Origin: Halichondria panicea
Lineage: Eukaryota; Porifera; Demospongiae; Suberitida; Halichondriidae
Direction: 5' to 3'
Assembly (NCBI RefSeq): GCF_963675165.1
Contig: NC_087384.1
Coordinates: 2,928,315-2,992,314, forward strand
DNA length: 64,000 bases
The translations under genes and the position numbers were made by a program. The notes below the pieces were generated by a model that was given only the letters and a program-made list of their open reading frames with translations, did no database searches and had not been told where the DNA came from. Shown here piece by piece: positions 43,866 through 54,960 of the stretch (position 1 is the first letter of the stretch; each line of letters opens with the position of its first letter).

Positions 43866-44421
43866 CAGGGCCGTAGCCACCAACTTTAGAGTGGTCAGGT
43901 TATGAAATGGAACAAATCGGCGCGCATAGCGCGCCAAAATTTTTGGGGCCACGCCCACTTCTGGTATCGTTGGTTACGCCCTTTGTCTACTAACTATACT
44001 GGTACTAGATTCTGTTTAGCTTTAAAGCTTAGCCCTAACACAAAATAATGTTACAGAACACAACAGCTTTAAAGCTTAGCCCTAACACAAAATAATGTTA
44101 CAGAAACATGATGGAGAAACAGCAAAGTTTTATTTGGCAAGACCACAAGACCACAGAACTGGTTTGCACAGCTGGATGGTGAGCTTGGTCTGGAAGACTT
44201 AGAAGGGATCATTGACAGCCATAGCATGCAATACTTAATAGTCTTGATCACTTATAGTTCTAGCATTATGCTTGCATGTTTTGCAACTGCAGAAGGAGTT
44301 CACTGCATGCACATTTTGTCCATTATGTGTTTATTGTAGTGACGACCATTGCCTATTCACCTTGGAAAAAGTGGTCAGGTTGAAACCTGACTAACCTGAC
44401 TGACTGGTGGCTACGGCCCTG
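43866..44421. mobile_element. hAT-like MITE with 5-bp target duplication
   Basis: CAGGGCCGTAGCCACCA at 43866-43882 is the perfect inverse of TGGTGGCTACGGCCCTG at 44405-44421. CTGCA flanks both ends (43861-43865 and 44422-44426). AGTGGTCAGGTT-type inner repeats extend the arms. No coding. A 5-bp duplication and CAG start match the larger hAT at 6236-11613. Inside, a 45-bp block (AGCTTTAAAGCTTAGCCC...) is tandemly repeated at 44019-44104. Confidence 0.88.
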
Positions 44422-44602
44422 CTGCAGAGTGCAGAAAACATTCAATTTCTTCCTGTTCAAATCTACATTCAACTTCTACCACCACCACTTCAATCTTGTC
44501 CTTAGGGTGATGAGGAGCCTACTTTAATACTTGAAGCTTGGTCTACTATAAATTTGGACTCTGTTCGCTGAGACTTCAAGTGCTGATACTTCAAGTGCTT
44601 TA

Positions 44603-44655
44603 CAAGGGCCACTTGGGTAGTGCACCCAAGTGGGCCCCTCCAACCTTTTAACTGT
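44603..44655. repeat. Fragment similar to the right end of the 6.2-11.6-kb hAT element
   Basis: GGGCCACTTGGGTAGTGCAC followed by CCAAGTGGGCCCCTCCAACC and TTTTAACTGTTCT resembles 11522-11605, including the hairpin and the AACTGTTC just inside the terminal repeat. The terminal CACTG itself is not kept. Confidence 0.5.
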
Positions 44656-44879
44656 TCTGTCGAGAGCATGTTCTGGTGCACTTGTACATTTGGGCGATTT
44701 GCAGCTCAACACTTGGCTCCAGTTCTTTCCCATATTAACCTTCCTTGCAACCTCATTCACATGCATAGGACTTGCTGTCTACTACTTCTACTACTTGCTA
44801 TTAACCTTGCTCTTTATCCTCATGTCACATTGGCCGGAACAAACAAGCATGCGCGTAGGACTCCTGGGGGAGTCCCCAC

Positions 44880-47620
44880 ACCTTAGGCAGGAATGACCGG
44901 GGGGTCACTCCCACCGGGGAGTCTTCTTGAAAATGATATTACGTGCAATAATAGGGGAGTCTTCTTGAAAATGATATTACGTGCAATAATAATGCGTACC
45001 CTTCTTGGACTTGGACAGGTAATAATTTCATCTCGTAAAATTACGTACAATAATTATTACGTTAGGAATACATTCTCTTGTGTATAACTGCATTTAACGT
45101 ACCACTTCTGGCTAGCACCTTCACACTCTTGAAAATCATCTGGTGTAATTACGTGCAAGAATAACGTGCAATAATAATAATCACCTCTGACAGGTATTTG
45201 AATAGAGGGATTGCTATCTTGAGAAGGGTGAAGATCAGAATAAGGTCGCAATATTTATAGCAATGCGTACCCTTCTTGGACTTCACAGCAGCCGCGGTGT
45301 CAGGGTGAAGATCAGTTAGAGCCTAGAGTTTTCAGCCTAGGGAAATAATAATTAATTAACTCTGAGAATAAAAACTCTGAGAATAAATTTGCTGTAGAAC
45401 TTCTTCACGGTACATGCACATCGTTATCGTTAGGAGGGTGAAGATCAGAGTCTAGAGCACTACGCATACAATGCATCTTATAATTAACGCACCACCTCTT
45501 CTGGCTAGGTGTGGAGGGCTCTTTCCGGTTGGCTTTGCGTACCCTTCTTGGACTTGGACTTCACAGCAGCCGCGGCAATAATTCTAAGGCAATTTCATTC
45601 CGTGTAAGAACATACGTACCACCTCTCTTGCAGTACTTCTAGACTTGCATAGAGTAGGATCAATGTCTTCAGAGTTAGAATCTATTATATCCGGCAATAA
45701 TAATTCTGCTAAGCGATGGCTCAAAGCAACAATAAATCGTACATTACCTTTCACACATTGAACCGAGGAACTTCAATCTGATTCGTTGTTGCGCACCTCC
45801 GTTGGAATTGGGACACACCCCTCATGATACCAGACATTGAACCCATCACAACACACCATCAACTTGTCCTTCTACACGTGCAGTATACTTTAAGGAATGT
45901 TCTCTTCTTGATGTTGCGAACAGTGCTTGGAAAGCGGTGATTCCTCATTTTACTTTGCACATCATTTCACTTTGCACATATTCTTCGTTGACGGGATCTA
46001 CCCCAGCACACAAGTCGAACACAAGTCGAACGCCATCGCTATTGCTACCACCTGTTTGAAAACAAACATTTACAACATTTGTAGTTATGGTCGGCTTAGG
46101 AGTTTTTAGAATGTTGCACACTTGAGAAACTATAGTACCGTCCTCTACAGGTACAGTGTGTGCATTGAGTCGAACAAATCAACAGAGCCTGGAGATGAAA
46201 ATTTGTCCGATAGACAATTTGAAGTATAACCTGAACGATTCTGTTAGCGATTGACAAGCTGTGAGTCGACGTCGGACGACAGGCCATTTGATGCACGTGT
46301 AAAAAAATATTGAGTAAATGAAAGATGCGTGTACAATCACCACTCTACAATCACCACTCTACAGCTTATATACGTAAAATACCTCCATCTTAATCTCTCT
46401 AACCTGAGAAGAAAAGAGGATCATCCTTTTGCAATCTTGAAGCCTTGTAGATGGAGTATGCAGTCTAATTATGCATTTATACATAGAAATCTATGGATAG
46501 TATACATGTACAAAGTCATGTATATACACAGGTGATGTTCCCCTTACTGTACTTCAACTGTACTTGAAGGTAGCTTTAGACTTGGGAAGAGGCCATATAT
46601 TATGGTATACTATATGTGACATAGTTATATCAAGGGCGTATGCTCCACTATCAGTAGACGTAGCTAGCAGAGTTCAAACGTGGGCAGAGGAATGTGTGCA
46701 TTTGCATGAAGTGCTAAAAATAGAAATTTGTATTTTTAGCATTTCATGCAGAGTCATGCCGCCCACGCCCACATTTCGCCCACGCCCACATTTGAACTCT
46801 GCTCATATAAGAGTTGCATGCCCTCTCTTCTTTTATACGCCCTTGTCTTGCCCTCTAGAATTGGGTACAGAGGAGTCACTTATCCTTCTTGGACTCTCCT
46901 CTAGAGTTACGTAGAGGGAGGTCAGATTCTAAGGCAATAAGGATACTTTCATCTGGTGTAATTAATTTTTATAATTAAAATCCATATACCACCTCATGCT
47001 GCTACCCTTGGAGTTTACGGCAGCTCCTTCAGACTCCGATACAGGGGGGTCACTGTCTTCAGAAGGGTGAACACTAGTAGTATGAGGAACAGACTCAAGA
47101 GGAGGAATGCTGTCGTTGTGACTGAAAAGCACTATACAGTCTAATTAACCATTGGCGTAGTATTAACTAACGTGAAACAATCACGTGCAAGTATACATGT
47201 ACATGTACACAGGTACGGATACACTGCAGTCAGAGTCACAGTCTAAGCCAATAAAGATACTTATAGTGACATACCACTTGTCTTGCTACTTAGCCATGTA
47301 GTTCCTCTAGAATTGGGTGGAGAGGGATCACTGTGCTTAGCTTTACAGTAGCTCGTCTAGATTTGGGTATAGAGGGGTCACTGTGCTTAGCCTTCTTGGA
47401 CTCTCCTCTAGAGTTATGTAGAGGGAGGTCAGATTCTAAGGTCAGATTCTAAGGCACTTTCATCTCGTGTAATTAACATCCATATACCACCTTGATTCCT
47501 CTTGCTAGCAGGGGGGTCACTGTCTTCAGAAGGGTATGGTAATAAACACGGTACATTGTAACACTGTGTAAGCACATAATTATTATAACATACGATCGCA
47601 TGTATAAGCTGTAGATGAAA
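44880..47620 (-). repeat. Array of diverged repeats that read as short related exons on the minus strand
   Basis: Recurring blocks: CTTGGACTCTCCTCTAGAG, GTCAGATTCTAAGGCA, AGAAGGGTGAAGATCAG, CATATACCACCT and CCCTTCTTGGACTT with GCAGCCGCGG. On the minus strand they give related peptides: HPSQDSNPSIQIPVRG (45230-45183), SDLPLRNSRGESKKDK (46926-46879), VHPSEDSDPPVSESEG (47072-47025), SDPSIPKSRR (47382-47352) and YPSEDSDPPASKRNQG (47538-47488). Each is followed by GT (for example AAG|GTGGTAT), so these could be repeated microexons of a low-complexity nuclear-type protein. Start, end and function are unknown. A 38-bp perfect tandem duplication sits at 44915-44991. Confidence 0.45.
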
Positions 47621-49190
47621 CATTAATACTAAATAAAGCGGACGTACAGCTGCGTAGAATTGTAGTTTTGCAGGGTTTCAGTTAACACATGATGCTCACG
47701 TACACCGCAAGGTTCAACTGGATACAAGGTGTGAGATCAAACACATGGTCACATGGCTGCAAAGCTGGAAACACAGAACTAGTTGTCTGCAATAACTCGA
47801 AGAGCAATAACTCGAAGAGCGCTTGGCCGTGAGATAGTGAATGACTTTGCACTACTTTGAGGTATAAACAGTATTTTGTGGATAACGTCGTTTATATTCA
47901 ACAATGGGCCTGTCCTGGCAGTTTAGATAAATGCCAGGCTGTGAGCTAGAAACCTTCAATGGAACTTTCTATCTACTTCCTTCAATCCACTTCCGTTCGT
48001 TGTGATGTCATGAGAATATACTATGTTATCCAAAGCCCGGGGGGATATTAGCGCATGCGCAAGCAGTTGATACCAGGCGCCTAAGTGAAGTGAAGTGGGA
48101 TATGCGGCCTGGGATCGAGGCAACTGAGTGTTAAGTTTGTTGGGAAGATCACTAAAATATCTGTGAAATTCAAAGTGGAGGGACAAAATGAAGGGAGATA
48201 CTCGGCTACGTATGGTGGTTACCTGTACAGAGAACCAAGAAAATTCTTAATTCTCACCACTTAATTCTCACCACTTCTTAATTCTCACCATGTACCACTT
48301 AAATAAGTTAAATACAACGCCACTACTCAGTAGGTCAAAGGTTGTTTATTGGCTACTGCTGAGTCAGCATTTTTCCGTGACAGTTTTTCGCCATGCTCAA
48401 ATTCAGCTGTTGCTGCTTTGCTGTTAGTTCTGGTAGTTTCGTTGCTTGGTGAGTATGCAAAGACGGGGATAGAAGACGACAATTGAACTATTCGGCAGCG
48501 TGACCACCTTATTCTTTCCAACTTTTTGGGAGCTGTGATGGTAAACCCTTCAAAACGCCAGGCAATTCGAGACGAGGTCGATGATCTGTTTGTTGAACTA
48601 CAAGAAAAGCATGGCACAACTCAGACTGTGGGCGAACATGCTACAAGTTGGAACACATAGAGACTCCTAAAGTACCAATGTTCCAGCCATTGGATGTGTC
48701 TCCAGGAAAGTGTGCTGTTAGAGTAACTGAAACAGAGTTGACTGCCTTGACCAAGGAGGCTAAAAAAGATACAGGTGCAATTCATAACTGTGCACAGATA
48801 ATAATGTTTTGTATGATTATACAAAACATGATAGAACATGATAGTTTATTATGAATATGTAGCCAGTGCAATCCTCGGCCGCAGTTATTAGCAGTTTTAC
48901 TATTAGCAGTTTTACATCTCTCGTTGACTGAGCTACTGCTTTCATTCTTCAATCGGCATTAAATGTGGGCTGTAGGGTGGTAGGAAGATAATGGGGCTGT
49001 AGGGTGGTAGGATAATTAATGCACCTACACTTTTACTATTGAGTTCGGGTTTTGACCATTGAATGGCAACAGATTGGACAAAATTGTAAAATACATATAC
49101 ATCTACAATAAGTAGGTGGATATTATTCCGATTATCGTTTTCCTTTAATGATCGTTTTCATTAAAGTCTGTAAAATTGATATAAATAGTG
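47621..49190. other. Unassigned sequence
   Basis: Coding-like frames at 48540-48854 (+), for example MVNPSKRQAIRDEVDDLFVE, are broken and not recognised. No domain could be supported. Confidence 0.3.
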
Positions 49191-49221
49191 TCTGTATCGT
49201 GGCGGAAAGCCACGATACAGA
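49191..49221. repeat. Perfect 13-bp stem-loop
   Basis: TCTGTATCGTGGC-GGAAA-GCCACGATACAGA. Both strands form the hairpin. No array or gene context explains it. Confidence 0.7.
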
Positions 49222-49259
49222 ACTTACGTGCATAACTCTCAATGCACATATGTAATTAG

Positions 49260-50975
49260 CTATTACCCGAGGCGTCTGTTGGTTTGTTACCCGAGGCGCG
49301 CTTGGGTGGCAACGGGCATCGAACAACGTCAATCATTACCAATAATTATAGCAGCTATGTAGCTCCACCGAGGCATCAGCACCGCATTCATATAATATGT
49401 AATTATAGTTTTATTACCCGAGGCGCGCGACGGGTCTGTTGGTTTGTTACCCGAGGCGCGCGCGTGTCTGTTTGTTGTTAGTGAGAGATATATCTACTCA
49501 TCTACTCACCTGGATACCACAGCACTGCGTTTACAACATGGATAGCCAGCCTTCACACAACAAGTTAGTACTTTTGATAGTGGCAGCTTTCGGGTGTTTG
49601 TCTAATAAAAAGCGACATGGGTTATTTAGCGACATGGGTTATTTACAGCTGAAGTGACACAGGAACAGGGTCACAAAAGCTAGAATTAAAGCTCCTGCTG
49701 ACGATCCCGTACCAGGAACAGCTAAAATTGTGACTGCTGAATCCTAGGTTCTTTGCCGACGGTTGCTATCACCAAAGGTGAATTATTGGTGTGATTTCCA
49801 CTGTGTAAACACGCACCAATAATTACGGCCAGTATTTAAGGTTCCACACGTGCAGTTGTCACCCAAGAAGGAGTAGTTAGTTTAGTTAATTATTCATTGA
49901 AACTACTCTAATGTGACATGTACCACTCAATGTTTCAGCATGCCATGCCAGTGTTTAGCTATAGAGTTGCATGCTACATAAATGCATTATCTTTATTATG
50001 GCTGTTTGTCACTACTCACCGTTCACAGAACAATATCTTGATTTAAATAGTGGCAGATTTTGATGTTAAAGCTTTGAATAAGCTACCTCTAGCACTGCGT
50101 TTACAGCATGAGTAGCCTCCACACAACAAGTTAGTACTTTTTGGCAGCTTTCGGTGTTAAAGCTTATGCGTTACTTATAACTGAAGTGATCCTGTACCAA
50201 GAACGATGGAACAGGGTCACTAAAGTAGAAAGCTGTATATGTGACAGGCTCTAGGAAAACCAGACTATTGGAGCAGACTAAAATTTTGGTGATTAATGTA
50301 CCAAGTGATAGAGCAGAGCATTGCCTACACAATGATATGCTTAGTTTTCACATACCTAGTTTCATACCCGAGTTATGCGCGTTGGAAACTCGAAGCCGTA
50401 AAATGTAGTATCGAGAAAAACGGCTCTCAAAGATTGCTTAATTAGGAAAAATAAGGTAATAGCGAAAGTTTGGACGAAGCGTTTCGATGGAAAGAGTTGG
50501 ATTTAGAGCATCAGATTTTACAGAGAGGTAGTAGAAGGGCTGTAGATACTTATACATCAATAACATTTTATTTGAGATTTTATACTGTAGGCATAAATTT
50601 AGCTGTAGCTCAATACTAAATTCTGCTCCAATAGTCTGGTTTTCCCAGAGCCTGTCACATATACCAGGAACAATGGAACAGGGTCACTACTCCTACGGGA
50701 TCCTCTACTCCATGCAAAACCTGGAGCCATACTTACTCCAGGCTATACCTGTTCTCAATGTTTCAGCATGCCTCCAGTCTGGCGTAGTTTTATTGCTCGT
50801 CATACATGATAACAACATCACTAATCACTATATGCACTGCATTATATTTCTGGTTTAAGTGCAGTGCTCTAGTTACCCGTGGGCGGCCACAGGTATAGTA
50901 GTCTGTTGGTGTGGGCGGCCACGGGTATAGTAGTCGGTTGGTTTGTTAATCCGAGGCGCGTGGGCGGCCACGAGT
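49260..50975. repeat. Interspersed GC-rich and duplicated units
   Basis: GGTTTGTTACCCGAGGCGCG or close variants occur at about 49260-49300, 49415-49460 and 50939-50961. GTGGGCGGCCACGGGTATAG occurs at about 50880, 50921 and 50961 (variants). ACAACAAGTTAGTACTTTT with flanking GCACTGCGTTTACA occurs at 49525-49575 and 50092-50145. GAACAGGGTCAC occurs at 49663, 50211 and 50683. This looks like local segmental duplication of one ancestral unit. Confidence 0.55.
49757..49904. repeat. 150-bp repeat, copy 1
   Basis: GACGGTTGCTATCACCAAAG through TTAATTATTCATTGAAACTA. Nearly identical to 52494-52663 in direct orientation. Confidence 0.8.
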
Positions 50976-50978
50976 TAT

Positions 50979-51673
50979 ACTCACTGGTGTTAAGGATGGC
51001 TCAGCCACATGGTGCACAGGGCATCATATCTTTGTGATTGTGATATATTAATGGGATATATTAATGGATGAAATTTAGTAGGAATGTAGTTTTGTACGAA
51101 ATGTACACGCTTAAAATGTTTGGAGGTCATGTGACCTTCAGCGATGTCGTTACAGTGTGATTAAGAAGATAAAAAAGGAGGATTAGAAACAAGTGTAGCC
51201 ACACCCCCAAATTTTTTTATAAAGTACAACTCAGTTTTACCATTTTTGTGGTGCCCGGATATGATGCGTATCATTTACAGGTGCACAGAAATCAGGAAAA
51301 CTGTCGCATTTTCTATTTAATGCCCTCTACTTAAATATGCGTATTTCAATTTTCCGCTTCACCGAAAATGATAGACATCATATCCGGGCGCCATAAAAAT
51401 GGTAAAACTGAGTTGCACTTCACAAAAAAATTTGGGGGTGTGGCTGCACTTGTTTGTATTCCGGAAATTGTAAAGTTGTATATTTCACTGTAGCTCCACC
51501 CCTGAAAGTCACATGACTTTAAAAACACATTCAACATGTTCCTTCATTATAAGACTACATTATTGCAAAGTTTCATCAGTTTATATGTAACCATCCAAAA
51601 GATATAATCACATATACAAGAAATCCACAATAAATCCCAATAATTAATTGAGCCATCCTTAACAACACTGAGT
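50979..51673. repeat. 0.7-kb imperfect inverted duplication
   Basis: The outer ends ACTCACTGGTGTTAAGGATG at 50979 and its inverse near 51673 (AGCCATCCTTAACAACACTG) pair. The inner 75-80 bases (ACAAGTGTAGCCACACCCCC ... CCCGGATATGATG, 51190-51268) pair best with 51373-51453. The centre is about 51326. It could be a foldback element or a hairpin RNA source. No terminal repeat signature or target duplication was identified. Confidence 0.75.
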
Positions 51674-51693
51674 AGTAGTCTGTCTGTTTGTCT

Positions 51694-51812
51694 GTTTGTC
51701 TGTTTGTTTGTTTGTTTGCTTGTACCAAGTATATCTACGCACTGCATAGATATGTTTGTCTGTTTGTTTGTTTGTTTGCTTGTACCAAGTATATCTACGC
51801 ACTGCATAGATA
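51694..51812. repeat. Tandem duplication, period 60
   Basis: TGTTTGTTTGTTTGCTTGTA followed by CCAAGTATATCTACGCACTG and CATAGATA is present twice with no change. It begins in a TTTG/TCTG microsatellite. Confidence 0.85.
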
Positions 51813-52493
51813 GTCTTGTTTAAATAGTGGCTTCTTTGTCGAGTAAAAGCTAAGAAGCGGGATCACTTCAGCTGAAAATACGTACTTGATTATGTATTTT
51901 GCTTTCAGCATGCTGGTTTAGTTTTATTGCTCTTTATTGCTCTTGAGTTGCGTCATACATGCTAAGCGGTGGAGAATAGCTAGATTATTAACTGGCTTTC
52001 AATTGGCCCTCGAGTGGGGCAGGTTAGTTTTGGTTTGGGGGGGGCGGGGGGCGGGGGGCACAGATGCAGGTTAGGTTTTGGTGGGCTACCTTGAAGCCCA
52101 CACCCAAGCCAAGAGTGGCAGGCAACCATAACCCTCGAACGTTGAGTTTCGGCCCCCTAATACAATGGCCTGGTGTGGGACTAGCGGGAAGCTGGCATGT
52201 GTTGAGGTGGAGCTGATGCCATCATACTTCTCATACTTCTCATACTTCCTTACTTCCTTCCTGCCAGGCGTCAAGCAGACGTCATCCCGCCGAGGTCCTG
52301 ATGTCGAATTTTGACATTATTTATTGTTACACGAATTACACCTGTAAAGTTATTAGCATCTAAAGGAAATGTTGTTCTTGTGGTGCATGCCTTCTAAATT
52401 AAAGCAGTGTTGTGATTGTGATTTATAGTCAAGTTTGATTATCCAGTCACCCACATAAGCCACCAAAACATCAGGTTCGACAACATCAGGTTC

Positions 52494-52663
52494 GACGGTT
52501 GCTATCACCAAAGGTGAATTATTGGTGTGAATTATTGGTGTGATTTCCACTGTGTAAACACGCACCAATAATTACGGCCAGTATTTAAGGTTCCGTTGTC
52601 ACCCAAGAAAAAATCAAAGGTGCTCATTCAGTTGTTAGTGTAGTTAATTATTCATTGAAACTA
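52494..52663. repeat. 150-bp repeat, copy 2
   Basis: Second copy of 49757-49904, with internal additions (GTGAATTATTGGT duplicated at about 52515-52540). Confidence 0.8.
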
Positions 52664-53985
52664 TAATTACCTCTACTTTTTTGAAAAAAGTAAAACATGC
52701 GAGAAGCATTAGCACAGCGCAGCTTGCAGCACTCGTTGCATCATTGTGTAATTTCTACTCTACTATATGAATGTGTAAGTCACATAATTACACAGAAGCC
52801 AGCAGATCTAGAGGGGTTCTGTTTATTATGTTTATGCCTCGAGGTGTAGCCGCACGAGAAAGCTGACTGTGTGTGTGTCTGTGTCCAACTGTAACTGCTG
52901 ACCAGGACTCAAGCAAATAATTGATTGGGTCCTCAACAAGCAAAACCACAGAAAAAAGTCTAGCAGGTGGGCTGCTCAAGCAAAACTACAGCTGTAACTT
53001 CTAGCAGCCGCGTATGTTGCATTGCCATTAGTATAATTAGCAATTAATTAGCAAGACTCGGATTGAAGTCGATGTTTTAGCTATTTGTGCTGTGATGTTG
53101 AGATGTTGAGCACGGTGATCTGTTACCTGAAGTGAATATCGGTGACATTATCAAAAACCCATAGTGCCCTTCAGTGAGTTTTTTTATATAGGTTTGTTGA
53201 CCGAGCCAGAAGTTGAAGGCCGATGCTGAAGGCCGATGCCACCGTCGCAGCACACCCGGAGAAAGTTTTTGAAGGAGTAAAGCCATAGTAAAGTGTCTCG
53301 GGAGTTGTTGTGTATTGATGTTTGATACAAATGTCCGTCTTGTTGAATTTGGACCGTCTGAAATGATTGAATTTGAATTTCGTATCAAGGAAAGGAAAGC
53401 TGATGTGATGCGTTTCGTTTGAGGTCCGTGATTCTGTATCTTCTTTTGTTGAATCCATAATAAATGATGTTCACTGTGCATGACCTGCTCATTCACAACA
53501 ATACCTGAAGAATACCTGCTCAGTCAAACTTCCAGGTGTTCATCTGCATCGTACCTCGCTGTGTGCTGTGCAAAGAACTCTCGAGTCCAACTTTGCGTGG
53601 GTTTTAATGCTGCACGTCGTAGACTATTTCAAATGCCTCTTGTGAGTATGGTTGTTGGAGACCCGCACATCACAGTCATACCTAATGGAGTGTCAACAAG
53701 GTGTGAACTATACTGCTATCCAACAACTACTTACCTCACACATGTCCCAGGTAAAAAGTCAATCATCTCTAACCAAAGAAGCCTTAAGAAACATACTATC
53801 CCCTACCAGAGAAAAGGAGAAAAAGGAGTATACCGCCTTTGTTGCTGGAAATTTTTTTACGTACTGGGCAAATTGGTCACCCGGGTGGTTTTTGAGCACG
53901 TGAGTGCAGGGTCGCGTGAGTGTCTTGTCAAGCAGAGTGTCTTGTCAAGTACAGTCCCTGTCAGCACTGTCAGCACCATACGGGT
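52664..53985. other. Unassigned sequence
   Basis: Open frames at 53077-53496 (-) and 53480-54073 (+) show no confident domain. The 3' part of the latter leads into the DIRS-like RT. Confidence 0.3.
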
Positions 53986-54960
53986 GCAGTGTAAACGATG
54001 TAGGCTCTCCAGCCTAACCTACGTGTCAGTGGACGAGGATTGTTTGCTGACATTGTTTGCTGACATTGGCTAAGATAGACATCAGACAGGCTTACCATAA
54101 TGTGCCCATACACCCAGAGAGTGAACTGGAAAGAGACGATCAACGTATTAACATTCGGGATGCGGTCAGCTCCTTCACACGGCGACAGACGCACTGCAAT
54201 GGGGCCGGAGCACTATTCCACTAGACGCGCTAGGCCAACCTCGCAACAATCAGGCAGAAAGAAGACAAGTCCGTAGGCCCAACAACCATTCCTTGGTATT
54301 GAATTGGACTCGGTGGGTCTGCCTCCCAGTAGAAAGATAGATACTGAAAACATGGAGGGGGGTGGGGTCGCAAAGCCGGTAAAAAAAGAGAATTGCTGTC
54401 TCTGATCGGATCACTCCAGCTTGCGTCAAAAGCAGTTTGCCAAGGAAGGAGCTTCCTTCGCAGGCTGATTGATTTGTCCATGGCCAGGAAAGGTTTAAAC
54501 AAATCAGCCCTTCGCTGGTGGTGCGAATTTATGTTATGCTATGTAGGTTCGGCAGATTGAACCCTACTATCCTACTATCTGGGTCACTTCAGACGCATCA
54601 GGCTGTAGGCTGTGGGGCATATGGGGAAGAAGCAATTTCAATGGCCGCTCACATCACCATCAAGGAATTGATCCCCGTTGTCTTTGCAGCAGGAATTCAG
54701 TACGATTTGCAATCCTCAGATCAGGGATGAGTAAAGATGAACTCATTATGCGGCATTTATCACAGCTCGTTTTAACTTTGTAGTCTCCGCTGATGTGGAG
54801 CAGATGCACTTTCAAGGGACAATGCTATCCTATTTCATTCTCTCCACCCACAGGCTCTACCCCAGGCAACCCCTGCATTAGTGGAGCTGCTCTTGCTAAC
54901 CAAACCATAGATAGTGTAGTAAGAGGGATTGGAAACGGACCGCGATTGTCGGCCAGTCTA
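53986..54960 (+). pseudogene. DIRS-like retrotransposon RT/RNase H, degenerate
   Basis: LSSLTYVSVDEDCLLTLF (about 54005-54055) and KIDIRQAYHNVPIHPESEL (about 54074-54130) are the pre-palm and first-Asp blocks of RT. KRELLSLIGSLQLASKAVC then GRSFLRRLIDLS (about 54385-54480) is a very characteristic DIRS-type connection. HITIKELIPVVFAA (about 54648-54690) is in the RNase H part. The YxDD part of the palm is missing (54200-54380 does not read as RT). A duplication of TTTGCTGACATTG at 54041-54069 breaks the frame. The matching YR recombinase type is found at 35 kb, but it belongs to another insertion. Confidence 0.75.

Noticed and set aside
44880..47620. CRISPR-like array
   Set aside because: Repeat units vary in length and spacing, are diverged, and the genome is eukaryotic.
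53480..54073. 197-aa open frame as a host protein
   Set aside because: Its C-terminal part runs into DIRS-like RT coding in other frames, and the N-terminal part has no recognisable domain.
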